DNA of 64,000 nucleotides from Diprion similis (lineage: Eukaryota; Arthropoda; Insecta; Hymenoptera; Diprionidae). The notes under the pieces are model-generated. The model made no database searches and was not told the DNA's origin. It saw only the letters and a list, made by a program, of their open reading frames with translations. The translations under genes were made by a program, and so were the position numbers. The stretch is taken from positions 2,976,001 to 3,040,000 of the forward strand of contig NC_060114.1 in NCBI RefSeq assembly GCF_021155765.1, written 5' to 3'. Positions 41,341 to 52,030 of the stretch are shown one piece after another (position 1 is the first letter of the stretch; each line of letters begins with the position of its first letter).

Positions 41341-42475
41341 GAATTCATTTATGCTGATTTGATGACAGGTCTGCAACTGTTAATCGGTTGTTTCCGATCA
41401 ACCCAACATTGCTATTGGCTCCCTATGCAGGCCTGCTCAGATTGAACGAATCCACTCACATGTATAAAACCCCCGATGCCATGCAACCCCAATTGCATTT
41501 GGCGACTTATTTTGCTACAGTTATTATTTTCAGATTTTTTTTACGTATATCTACATATAGGGATATAGAGTCTACTGTGTCTGGTTTATAATGTCCAAAT
41601 AATTGATTACAATTCTTTTTTTTTTTCAAATAAATTTATTGCCTTGTACATTTATCATTTTAAATTTAGTTCGAAGTTGACCATGTAGCGAAAAATTGTT
41701 CACTTTGGGATGTTTTTGCTGTGATACACTTTTTATCATTTTCTTTACATTTCCTTGTGTAATTTTCATTTACCATACGTAGACGGACCACTCTACGTCG
41801 TCGGTTTCCAGCAGTAGTTCCTCCTCTGCTGCTTCAGCTGCTGCTGCGCACAGCAGATCATCTAATCCGTCATCTTGTTTTATGGTGAAAAAGGCGTTAA
41901 ATTATTTGCTTAGGGATTCATACGTGTTTGACTGTATTTTCAAATTTCTATATTTTTTTTCTTTTTTCGACGAATGATTGTATGTATAAGTAATTACATT
42001 TCCATTTTTTATGGCTAGATGTAGAATTTACTGGTAATGATTTTCAAAAAGAGTCCGGCTCTTTGGTTTGCCGAGTTGAATTTTTATTTGCTATTATATT
42101 ATATGAATATGCTTTACCTGGTATTTTCTCGCACGACCTGTTATTCTCCAAAATCACCTTCTTTATATTATTTTTTTTCTCTATATTTGCGTTGCTGTTC
42201 ACTCCGCAAAACACCTCTTTCTCTTGTGGTCAACATAGATCCTGGTCGTCCTCTTGTCTGGTTATACGAATATTTGTTTGATATTATTCTATGGCTTATT
42301 TTGTTATTCGCACTTACAATTTTATTTTCCTTTTTCTTTTGTGATACGTCCGACCATTCACCGTCTCCATCGCCTTGTCTGCTGATTAAAACTCTTCCTT
42401 TCTCCATTGCCAACGTAATCCTGGCTGTCCTGTTGACTGTTTGGTGATATATTTAGATTTACTATCATTTGCTTG
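41341..42475. other. 3' part of the insertion carrying the OTU ORF
   Basis: Plus strand: TATA-like tataaaac at 41462-41469 and a polyadenylation-like aaataaat at about 41630, an arrangement seen in LTRs. Minus strand: open Lys/Arg-rich frame 42168-42413 (SQKKKENKIV, RERGVLRSEQQRKYREKK). The two readings may belong to different elements. The plus 136-codon frame at 42037-42447 is its shadow. Confidence 0.3.
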
Positions 42476-42919
42476 TTACTTTTCATACTTATTACTCACT
42501 ATCTGAATTTTATTTTGGTTCTGCAAGACATCAAAGTGTCCACTGTCTCTGTCGCCGGTGAAGAGTAGCGAGAATTGTCTTTCATTTTGGGATCCTATTT
42601 GGTGTGGATGAATTTGTTCTCCGCGATACACGATTAAACATATCCTAAAAATGTCCGCAGCTGCAGCCAATTCTGCTTCTTCCCCGTGAATTCCATTCTT
42701 ATTCATGTGTGATTTGTAATCACCAGGTGACTTAATCACGGCACTGTTTGACTCATTACCTGTAATAAAACCCGCAAATGTGGACCAATTATCAACTATA
42801 TTTGAAACGATTCTCAGTCTCACCTCTGCGTGTCGATCTTGAGTGCCGTGTACACAATACGCCAGCGCGCGAAAAAGACAATTCCCGTCGGCAATCATCT
42901 TGATAATTCTCGTTTGCAT
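42476..42919 (-). CDS. OTU-family cysteine protease ORF in mobile element
   Basis: A 147-residue frame without interruption. Near the start DGNCLFRALA (Asp11, Cys14) is the OTU nucleophile motif. The middle NGIHGEEAELAAAADIF fits the W-G-x-x-x-E-L-x-A-A-A segment, with His in place of the usual Trp. The end SGHFDVL supplies the catalytic His128. OTU proteases cleave ubiquitin chains; in animals and plants they also occur in Helitrons and other mobile elements. It sits between ORF1 and endonuclease pieces of a LINE, with non-LINE flanks, so it is probably cargo of a second element nested there. The start Met at 42919 directly precedes the domain. An unbroken frame in decayed surroundings suggests young age or selection. 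Confidence 0.8.
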   Translation of the reverse strand: MQTRIIKMIADGNCLFRALAYCVHGTQDRHAEVRLRIVSNIVDNWSTFAGFITGNESNSAVIKSPGDYKSHMNKNGIHGEEAELAAAADIFRICLIVYRGEQIHPHQIGSQNERQFSLLFTGDRDSGHFDVLQNQNKIQIVSNKYEK

Positions 42920-43370
42920 ATTTATTTTTTGTGTGTCAGAAACAGATAACTATAAAGATATTTGTCAAATACTGTCAGCAGCCGATGACAGCTGTCAATC
43001 ACTTGACACTAACTTCATAGCAACAGCAACTTTATTATTAAATGAGTTTATTTGAAAATACTCCACGTTCAACTTCTCAGCGCACATCTTGTTATGAACA
43101 TAGGAAGTTTTGTTTGCTAGATGCTTTTTGTTTTGTTTTCGGCATCTCACCCCACCGCCAGCTTCATGCGCATACTATTGTTATTATAATATTTTTTACC
43201 TGTTGCTATGCGTTACATGACTTTTTTTATTAGAATAGAGAGATAGAGAGATATGAATTTATTATTAATATAATGCGTAAAAACACATATTAATGCCATT
43301 ACTTCCAGTTCACTTTTGAGACTCGCAATGTCAGCTTATCGCCGGTGACCTGAGGACTGTTTACGGCTAT
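42920..43370 (-). other. Upstream flank of the OTU ORF
   Basis: On the minus strand this is AT-rich with tataata near 43190, which could be a promoter. The boundary with LINE ORF1 sequence falls somewhere around 43270-43370. No other coding sequence is seen; the plus frames at 42843-43233 have no features. Confidence 0.3.
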
Positions 43371-44111
43371 CCCTTCGTTCTTGCACTTTCATTACCTTCA
43401 GTTTTGCTTCGAAGTTCTTCAGTTCGGCTATTATAAATCTTGAGTTCTTCTTTTAGTAGCGTTTCTACGGCTGGCTTTAGTCCTGCTCCTTCTGGGGCGT
43501 TCCCATCCCTTGACTACGATTTTATTCTTCGTTTCTCTTCTCTCCCAGATTTCTTTCTTCTGCACTAGCCTCTCGAGCTTATCGTCCCTGCCGATTGCCT
43601 CCGCGACTCTAGGTCAGCCAGCTTTTTCTTCACCACTTGTTTTCATTCTTCCCTATCTTTTTCTCTGTTGTTCAGGTCTTTTATCAGCTGCGATATTTCG
43701 CCTCTTGTTCGTGCGTTGTCTGTTCTTACGTGTATTAGGTCTTCCCGCGCGTCAAGCATTACCGTCATCTATCTTGTCCAGTTGCTCCTCTGTTGTCACA
43801 TCTTTCTGTTCTTCCGTTTCTTCTTGTTCCTGTACCCTTTGCTGTCCGACTTTGGAGAAGATCTGTAGGCATTCCTTTACTTTTTCAGATTTCTACCGAA
43901 TTCTTCTGCCGCTCTACTTCTATCCGACGTCCCTCTTTTTCTTTTCAAAAAATCTCTTACCGAGCATATATGCTGTTCGCTCTCTGCCTGGCCAGTTGAG
44001 TGGATACGCGAGGTCGCTTCCTTTTCATCTGATTTCTTGGTGGGTAACGTACCGACCGCTCTTGTCTGCCGCTGTCCGTGTCTCGAGGACACTACCGACA
44101 GCTTTTAGGGC
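43371..44111 (-). pseudogene. LINE ORF1 (coiled coil + RNA-binding domain), decayed
   Basis: Minus-strand frames read RDDKLERLVQKKEIWERRE, then KNKIVVKGW, and one frame over PEGAGLKPAVETLLKEELK. A charged coiled coil followed by RRxNIVIKGL and an RRM-like helix (VEELLKEEL) is the design of LINE ORF1 proteins of the jockey/L1-like groups. A second coiled-coil stretch (RAAEEFGRNLKK) lies upstream at about 43880. Frameshifts and stops break the frame. The plus 201-codon frame at 43510-44115 is its shadow. Together with 40527-41340 this is one minus-strand LINE split by the OTU-bearing insert. Confidence 0.6.
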
Positions 44112-45542
44112 TTGAGGGATCATCCTCGTGTATCGGGGCGAAAAATAGCTTATTTTCGCGATTTTTTTTTCTATGGTTAAAAATGCCAATCAGTCTTATG
44201 TTTTTATGTCAAAGCAAAGCACTCGTGAAGAACAACATAAATTTTTAGACGTTCATGTTCTTTTTTTTTAACTTTTTTTAACGGTGTTCCGTAGCAGTGG
44301 TTCTTCAACACAGTAGACACTCTCAATAGAAGAATTTTCAAGCTATCCGTCTCAAATTTGGACACAACATTGTTCACACCATTCTTTATCTTGCTATGGA
44401 AGATTTTTTTTACGTCTTCATATTTTTTTTAACGATAAACTGTCGAAAAAATAGGCTAGGTCAACGCCCGCTATGCCGAAGCGAAGCCAAACGAAGTGAA
44501 AGGAACGGAAGAAGAACGAAGCTGTCGGAAGGTACCGGAACCGAAACGAAACATTCGAAAGGTATCGGAAGCGGAACAAAGCTGTCGGAATTTGTCGGAA
44601 GTGAAATGGCGGTCTCATAAATGATTGGGATTATTCAAGTACTGCATTATCCTGATTGTTTATAAAAGTTCATTCTACTTCTGATAAATTCCGGTAGATA
44701 ACTTGGTTTTGCTTCCGATACCTTCCGATTGTTTCGTTTCGGTTCCGAGATCCTCTCCGACGGCTCCGTTCTTCTTCCGTCTGTTTCTCTTCGTTTCGCT
44801 TAATTTGATACGTTTTTGTCAAACCGCCGCCATTTTCTCAATTTTGGCAGTAAAAACCTTCATAGCAAGATAACGGCTTTCATAATGATTTATAACACCG
44901 AACCACAAATTGAAAAAAAAAATTTCTGGGGATAAACGCACGTCTCCTTTACGTATTTTGGGATGCCTAATTCGATTCCGTTGAGCTTTTACTTCCAGTA
45001 CGTCAGGATTTTCCTACAATCGCAAAACACGTGCTGGAAATAGATTATTTAAATGTTATCTTATTTTAAAAAAGTCTGACGTGTCTACATCAATTAAATT
45101 CTCATTCTCCAAATTCTCAAATCTAAAAACCTAAAAACCCACCAACTCTGACCTATGAATCGAAGTTATGAATTTGCATCGATATTCTCCAAGATTTAAA
45201 TTTTTTGGTGTCCACCATCTTGAATCCGCCATCTTGAATTTCGAGAAACTGTCATCGAATTCGTAATCAGTGACCCCGAAATCCGGTAGGTAAGAATTTG
45301 CATTGATATTCTCTCAGATCGAAATTTTAGTGTCCGCCATCTTGGTTTCGATTCATAGGTCAGAGTTCGTGGGTTTTTAGGTTTGGGGTTTTTGGGAATG
45401 AGAATTGACATTCAGAAAAATCACTCCACTTTTCATCTGTTCTTCATGAATGTTTTAAAAATCAGATTGATTAGCCATCGATATTTTAATCAACGAAAAA
45501 AAATCGCAAAAATCAGCTATTTTTTGACCCGTCCACCCTTAA
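44112..45542. mobile_element. 1.43-kb foldback, TTAA-type end
   Basis: Left end ttgagggatcatcctcgtgt, then gcgaaaaatagc; right end reverse-complemented ttaagggtggacgggtcaaa with the same aaatagctgatttttgcgat continuation. Inner mirrored blocks: ttatcttgctatg (44388 and 44866), then a ggaa-rich arm at 44480-44600 (cggaaccgaaacgaaac) against 44715-44800 (gtttcgtttcggttccg). The part from about 45081 to 45412 contains its own mirrored pair (ctctgacctatgaatcgaa), so another element is nested. Confidence 0.55.
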
Positions 45543-46723
45543 GAAGTATGGAGGGTAGAGGTGTGTCCATCGAAATGCTTAAAATTAGGGTGGCGCCACA
45601 GTAGCTACAGGATGAATTTTAAAGAAAGCGCCAAAGTTAGTAGAGTAGGATAGAGAAATAAACAAGGAACGAAAAACTTCCGCTTCGTTATGGCGCATTT
45701 TTTAAAATACGCTTAAAATAGAAAACAATGATATATAATCAAACTAATCAGAAAGTTACTGATAGCTCGTAGAACACACTTTACTAACTGGTTTGTTAGA
45801 TCGAATGATCGATTACTTGCAAAACTTAATCCACCATATAAATTCATCTTGCAAATAACATCGTTGAGCTGTAATTGTTTATCAGCTTCTACACTCGTCT
45901 CCATAGCTTGTAAACAATCCTCACATTTCACCATTTTTTTTTTTACTCTGCGAACTATGTAATCAGCAATGTATGACTGTATCACTACTTACGGCCTCGT
46001 TGTTATAATCATGCTTCTCGTCGATCGAAGAGCCTTCAAGTAACGGTTCAGTACTTTCCAGCATATTATCAAGGCTTTGAAGCCATGAATTCCTGCCTTC
46101 CTTATCCGAAGAAGTTAAAACTTTCTTACGTCATATTAGACTTCTCAGAAGATCTATCCCCGAAACATTGCACCCTTTAGGTGAATGTATTAGAGAAAAG
46201 GAAAACGCCAAGCGATACACTTGGGCGAACATTTTCGGTTCAGGGTGATCGTTTCTTCCGTACGAATATCACATGACTGAAAAAAATCTCGGAAATTGAA
46301 GATAAATAAATATTCATAAGAAAATAGAACGAATCGTATTGAGAATGGTAATATAATCTTCATATGTATAACTATCTTCAAAGGATCTTTAGATAAGGTT
46401 GCTGTCATTGAATATTTATAGTCACATACAATGTTGAGCATATCTAAAATGTCTAGTGTTGCTCGTAGGGTTACTTTCAGTCCTAGTAAAGTACTTCTTG
46501 AAACAGGTATTTTTTTCTCAAGCTTTTCCCAATCCCCGAGAAATTGTAATAGGAGTTGAAGAATTCCCGGCAATATGTAAATGTAAAACGAGTAATGAAA
46601 CTTTAAAACCATAAATCAATCAATAAATCATTGATAAAATAATAAACACATTATAAAACAATAGAAAAATTTTGCCGATGTACAATTTTTTAAGTTTATG
46701 CATACACCTGTTGTCAAGATAAC
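45543..46723. other. No gene called, 45.5-46.7 kb
   Basis: Minus frames at 45713-45985, 46190-46612 and 46628-46885 are open but lack motifs I recognise; the last runs into the long palindrome. A decayed element or exon remnants are possible. Confidence 0.3.
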
Positions 46724-47931
46724 ATGCAGCATTAGGGTAATTTTTTTTGAACGACTATTCTTTTTTTTCAGTCCCCATCGAAAATTTTGTTCTATATGTC
46801 GAACAAATAATTCCCTAAAAGTTATAGCTCTTGATATTAATATTAAATACTCGCCCAGGGCGTGAAAAGATTTCCCATATAACATACACGTGAATCGAAG
46901 CGTTGTTTTTTCAAATCTCTACAACTCAGTGGAATTTAATGATATCACATTGGTCTTGGTCGCAAATCACGCAGAATTGAACGATCTTCAAAAGTGTTTA
47001 GAACGGCGTAAGTGCAACTTACATTTGTGAGGTGGTACAGAGCACTAAAGTTGATATTTACCCAAGATTCTCCTTTTTTCGCTGTTATCTCCGAAATGAT
47101 TAACTGTACCAAAAAAATGTAAAGAATAACTTTGTTGAAAATTTGATTTTCTACAAGAAAGGTTCTTTAGATCAAAATGCTCAGATTGATATTTTTTGAG
47201 ATATCGGAATTCAACTTACTTCACGTATAAAATTTTTATGTTCTATTGAATTAAACGTTTCAATCTAATATAACCAATAAACATTATGGTTTATTGAATC
47301 AAACGTTTTGAATCACTGATATTCCAATGGAATAGATCGAATGGATCAAATCGAATCGAAAAAAATCAAATTCCAACGCAATATCAATAATTTAAAACGG
47401 TTTATTCGATAAACCATAAAAATTTTATACGACAAGAAGTTAAAGTTCGATATCACAAGAAATATCAAGCTGAGCAATCAGGTCTACGGGACCTTTTTTG
47501 TAGAAAATTGAATTTCCAACAAAGTTCTTATTTACATTTTTTTGGTAAAGTTGATTATTTCGGAGATAACAGCGAAAAAAGGAGAATTTTGGGTAAAAAT
47601 CAACTTTAGTGATCTGTACCATCTCACCAGTGTAGGTTGGACTCACGACGTTTCAGACACTTTTGAAGATCGTTCAATTCTGCGTGATTTGCGACCAAGA
47701 CCAATGTGATATCATAAAATTCTACTGAGTTGTAGAGATTTGAAAAAAAAAACGCTTCGATTCACGTGTATGTTATATGGGAAATCTTTTCACGCCTTGG
47801 GCGAGTACTTAATATTAGTACTAAGGGCTATAACTTTTAGGGAATTTTTTGTTCGACATATCGAACAAAATTTTCGATGGGGACTGAAAAAAAAAAATTG
47901 TCGTTCAAAAAAAATCACCCTAATGCAGCAT
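46724..47931. mobile_element. 1.2-kb palindrome with arms of about 500 bp
   Basis: The left arm starts atgcagcattagggtaattt; the right arm ends aaatcaccctaatgcagcat. The arms run collinearly for about 500 bases with perhaps 10% difference by eye. Shared landmarks: gtccccatcgaaaattttgt, aaaagatttcccatataaca, cacattggtcttggtcgcaa, ctccttttttcgctgttatc. A spacer of about 170 bases rich in gtttattgaatcaaacg-type repeats lies at 47240-47410. The tips show no TTAA or CAGTG signature. The similar minus and plus frames at 46628-46885 and 47740-47961 are the same arm read outwards. Confidence 0.8.
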
Positions 47932-48703
47932 CTATTATATCTGAAAACAAATATTACATAAAATAAACCACGAACGTAAGCATAGTGAAAAAAATCTCAA
48001 AATCATTTTAAAATGTTCTACACCTACAAACTTGGCAATTAGATAAGTTTTTCCAAACTACTTATAATATAACACATGAATGTTCGGAATTAAGTACTTG
48101 ACGGTTTTTCCGTGGTACCAGTCGGTAACAAATGTCGCCAAAATGAGATTTCGGTGTATTTCGTAATCGAAAACCAGATCAGCTGCCATTTCGTCATTTC
48201 ACCATCAAATCTCATGGGACTGGGCTCAAAATGTATGTTTCATCATCGCCAAGTGGCATCATACGGGAGAGTTTAATCCATTCAGTGCAACTGTGAAAAT
48301 TTGACCAATTTCTGCGGGTGGAAACCAATCAGTAAGATTTTTTTCCAAATCTTGAAAAAGGAAAAACACGCATCACTTTTTGCCAAAATAAGGCATTAAC
48401 TGTCCACGTTTCACTCTGATCGCTTGAGCGGTATAGGAGTTTTGCATCCCCGCGTTTTCGAGGTGTACAACGCGTCTTTATAAGCACCTTAAATCATTGT
48501 GTACATGTTGACTTCACAGTGGTTCTTCCAAGTCTTGTTCAGTTTGTACAGTAGCATCAATTAAATTATTAGAAACTTCTTGATCTACTAATCTTTTCTG
48601 TCACTCGATGTTGTTTTCTTGCACTCGGTACTGCTGTACGTCTTCAGAGTGATTGCACTGTAAGTTTAGATTTCGCGGTTCATGTACGGTACTTGCGAAA
48701 AGC
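47932..48703 (-). pseudogene. Possible 3' continuation of THAP gene remnant
   Basis: Minus strand downstream of the THAP stop is open in pieces: ELFASTVHEPRNLNLQCNHS, then QYRVQENNIE and, after stops, TVQTEQDLEEPL and NLTDWFPPAEIGQIFTVAL. This polar, Gln/Glu-rich composition resembles the linker after a THAP domain, but I cannot show that it is coding. Confidence 0.3.
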
Positions 48704-48922
48704 TCATCTGTTGGTATGGGAATAAACTGATGTTGGATCGTTGGTAAAACCACAGCTTTTGAGTATTTTTCTCTCTGTAAGAAAATTCTTGAGCTCTCTT
48801 GTTGTGTTAAACTTTTCGTACATTTTTATATGCTCCTCTTGAAAATGAAGATGACAAATATAATCGGTAGCTTTCAATTCAATGCCCAAAAAAATTTTCC
48901 ATTTTTGTAATCCCGCTGGTGT
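48704..48922 (-). pseudogene. THAP zinc-finger domain, exon 2
   Basis: After a ttcacag acceptor the frame reads [20 protein letters not shown] and [18 protein letters not shown]. The W, then x-D-Y-I-C-x2-H-F-x-x-x-x-I block is the second half of the C2CH THAP DNA-binding domain found in P-element transposases and host THAP proteins. The length (219 bases) and phase fit exon 1. The frame ends at 48704, soon after the domain, so the protein is truncated. Confidence 0.6.
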
Positions 48923-49033
48923 CTGTGAATTTGTGTAAACAAAACACGTAAATGTGTTGATTGACTAATCAAATTATAAAAATAAACAACCGTTAATAAA
49001 GTAAATATTTCATAGAAAAATCATCTTACGTAC

Positions 49034-49132
49034 TGTTGCTTGGAAATAAGACAGCGACTGAGGTGAATAATTTTTTCGATTTTTTGATTTACGCCCACTT
49101 GGGTAACTTTTCAACACACAAATTTCTACCAT
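49034..49132 (-). pseudogene. THAP zinc-finger domain, exon 1
   Basis: Starts MVEICVLKSYPSGRKSKNRK and ends YFQAT before a gtacgt donor: 33 codons, phase 0. It matches the first half of THAP domains (M-V-x-x-C-x2-4-C-x3-G-x-K). The second zinc-binding Cys appears to be replaced (ICVLK where CxxC is usual), which suggests loss of function. The intron to exon 2 is only about 110 bases. Confidence 0.5.
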
Positions 49133-50192
49133 ATTATTCTATCATTTTCAAAAGTTTTATCACAGTAAATCAGACAGCAAGCAGAAAAAAAGCAGTTATT
49201 TTAGGTTATATTTACAAAATTATTTCGAACTCGACATACTTCAATCCGTCCAAAACTGCTACAATCACACCAGACCCTCTAACAACACTAGCGCCATTCT
49301 GGAGGGTTTTTGAACAGTTATTTACAGCTTCCGTTGGACACTTTTTCAACTTTTCTCCCACATAAGATAGTTCTCTTTACCTCCACCCTCCATATTAGGA
49401 AGGTATTGACAAGCCAGCCCTTCTTTTTCGTCTTCCTTTTTTGGCTTTACCCCCCAAGATGATGTGCGAACCAGTCAGATTTGGTTACCCAAGATTCCTT
49501 GCGTGGCGCGATTCCCGTGCCATCTATACGAGACGGCTGAACTCTATCGAATCGTCCCCTCGTTTCTCACCGTTGTTTCAGCTACCAAACCGTCAGTTGC
49601 GTAGCGATGCACTTGCGCGAGGGGTAGTGGAAAAGCATTTCCCAGAGTCATCTCATGGAACAAATTTTAACTCCAGTAAGCTCAGCTGACCTAAGCTGCG
49701 CATAGCATCTTGGGTAATCGGGGCACTGTCGATACAGTCCGCTCTCATAATTGTGCCGGCGCCGGGGCGGCGGGAGGGGGGGGGGGGGGGGGGGGTATTT
49801 TTGTTGGATCTCGGGTACCCTCGCCACTGAAGCGCGGTAACACCGCGCCGTCGGGATTCTCGTCGCGCTCTTGGGATAGTGCAGTCGCGCCGGGTAAACT
49901 GTGTCTACTCGTAACGTAATTCCAGAATTTTTGATGATACACAAGTTTTAAAAAGAAATTAGGATTTTAATAAGCGTCGTTTTGATTTTTTATCACGACG
50001 TGTTTATTTCGTCAGAATTATTTGCGTTTTATTTTCTTTTTCGAATATATAGAAATCGATTTTGAAACGATTTATTAGAAAGGGTGAGTGAGATCAATAT
50101 GTAGTTAACTCGATTCACTCGATGAATTAAAAGTTATTCTATTCAGTACTTGTGATTCTAAAAACGAAATTTACAAGTGTAAAAAATTTAGA
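49133..50192. other. CpG-rich patch 49.44-49.93 kb, unidentified
   Basis: Between AT-rich flanks lies about 500 bases of CpG-rich sequence with a G20 run at 49776-49795. Open frames on both strands (for example 49648-49944 minus, Pro-rich from the G run) look like composition effects. It could be part of a mobile element or a CpG-rich regulatory patch. No motif decides. Confidence 0.3.
49776..49795. repeat. Poly-G tract, 20 bases
   Basis: An uninterrupted G run directly after gccggggcggcggga. It generates artificial poly-Gly and poly-Pro frames. Confidence 0.85.
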
Positions 50193-50463
50193 ATATGTTG
50201 GGTGGGGATCAGAACTTGGAAGGGTCGGTACTGCGAATGACCTATATATCGAAATTTCAAACATTTGAAAATAAAATAACGAAAGATGAATTGTTCGATA
50301 TCTTGATTTTTGAAAGTATCGCTGATTAGAATGACTGCTAACCAGTGACTCAAGATTTCGAACAATTCATCTTTCGTTATTTTATTTTCACATGTTTTAA
50401 ATTTCGATATATAGGCCATTCGCAGTATTGACGCTTCCAAGTTTTAACCCCCACCCAATATGT
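50193..50463. mobile_element. 270-bp foldback MITE
   Basis: The left arm atatgttgggtggggatcag is mirrored by the right arm, reverse-complemented acatattgggtgggggttaa. Mirrored inner blocks: aacttggaag, gcgaatg, tatatatcgaaattt, and aataacgaaagatgaattgt. The centre is near 50325. Confidence 0.75.
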
Positions 50464-51059
50464 TTATATCATGTACTTTTCTGTGATAGTTCAATGCAGA
50501 AATGCATAAATTTGTTGAACCTACACATTTTTTGATTCACTCTACCCATTTTTCCTTATCATACAAAAATGGATTGTTTCGATTTTCTAATTTCAATCTC
50601 TTTTTCTAAATTTCGTTATTTTAAGAAAACTTTTCACACGTATCTCCATTTATTCCACAAAATATGTTAAAAATACACGTTGATATAGTAAAATCATCAA
50701 ATGTATATATAATCTTTATTTCTTTGAGTAAAATCAATTGTTATTTTAATGATGACAATGAAAATTTGTGACATTTTTTTTCAATAATATTACTACTATA
50801 TTATGAATTTTGCGATGAAATAACATTATTAAAAAAATGGTGATAATAAATTGAATTTCAAGCAGAGAATTTTACACTATTTCATTGAGCCAGCGCTTGG
50901 CACTATTGAGAGAGACGAATATGAAATCCGAAGGGAGCCCGAGGTGGGGGTTACATTCGAGCAAGAGAATAAGGGGAAGCGGCACTATTACGGGAGTGGA
51001 CTGTACCTTCCTAAATATTACTTTGTTGTCGGTACGTCTCGCTGTGGGACTCCCTAATG
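50464..51059. other. AT-rich flank, 50.5-51.1 kb
   Basis: No gene called. A GC-richer patch at 50885-51055 (ggagcccgaggtgggggtta) precedes the next element and may be its outer part. Frames there are short and unsupported. Confidence 0.3.
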
Positions 51060-52030
51060 GTCCAGTAAAATCAGAGTTGAAAATGGCAAAACGGGTTGAA
51101 GCCAAATTTTTTAGGACAAGTAGAGGGTCATGAGAGACGTCCAAAATCACCGGAATCCAATAGTTTCCTTGTGCATCGTCCGCCATCTTGGAAAACAGGT
51201 AATCCTCGATATTTCGGTTCCTATTCGTTGGATTTTCGTTTTTTTGTTTAGTTTTGTAGAGAAAAGTATTGTCTTCAACTTTTGTTTAAGGTTTTTTTTT
51301 TCAGAACTATGAAGGAAAAATTGTTGCGTTAAAAAAAGTGCCATAAATCGATGATTCAGAATGTTTATTATCGATTTTATTGCCTCCTTTTGATATCATC
51401 AAAAAAATTTTGTAATAAAACTTGTAAAGGTCTGAATTCTCAACAATTTTGTCTGCGCAATTTTGCGATAACTCAAACATTAACTGAGTTAGACAGCGGC
51501 GAAGTTGTCTACCTGCATTCTACTTCTACCGATTCCGATCACAATAGTCGATGGAGAAGCTGTGTACAATTCTAGATATCTTGGCTCCTATTGGTTGCAT
51601 TTTGTTTTTGGTTTTGTTTTCTGGTTTTGTCGAGAAAAATATTGTTCACAACCTTTGTCGAAAGTATTTTTTGATAGCTGGAAATAAAAAAAGTGCCATT
51701 AATTCATAAAGAATATTTATTTCAAATTAAATTTGAATCCCTTTTAACTGTATGAATCAAGTTTTTATTCACGATGACTCAAATATTACTTGAGGTGGAA
51801 CAATCATTAGATATTATATGCGGTAATTATGCAAGTTTTGGCTTTTTGGTCGACGGGCCAGGCATATTGACGTCGTCTACGTCGTCGATGTCCGTTTGTG
51901 CATCACAAGGAATTTTTATTGGATTCCGGTGGTTTTGGGCACCTCTTATGACCCTCTACTTGGTTTAAAAAATTTGGCTTTTGAATCCATTTTATAGATA
52001 TTTCCTACTTTTCGGTCTAATTTTACTGGG
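51060..52030. mobile_element. 970-bp inverted-repeat element with internal direct repeats
   Basis: Left arm ccagtaaaatcagagttgaa, then gccaaattttttaggacaag, tagagggtcat, caccggaatccaata; the right arm mirrors all of these from 51900 to 52030. In the middle, 51200-51360 and 51575-51715 are direct repeats of each other (cctattcgttggattttcg against cctattggttgcattttg, then aagtgccataaat against aagtgccattaat). A GC-rich block tgacgtcgtctacgtcgtcg lies at 51870. Confidence 0.6.

Noticed and set aside
42037..42447. 136-codon plus ORF that looks membrane-like
   Set aside because: Shadow of a Lys/Arg-rich minus frame; pyrimidine-rich sequence gives Phe/Leu/Ser by composition.
43510..44115. 201-codon plus ORF, hydrophobic and Ser-rich
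   Set aside because: Shadow of the Lys/Glu/Arg-rich LINE ORF1 on the minus strand.
46628..47961. Pair of similar ORFs in the two arms of the palindrome, considered as duplicated genes
   Set aside because: Similarity follows the DNA palindrome, and neither ORF has a recognised motif or start context.
49648..49944. Pro-rich and Gly-rich ORFs at 49.7-49.9 kb
   Set aside because: Driven by the G20 run and CpG-rich composition; opposite frames look equally open.
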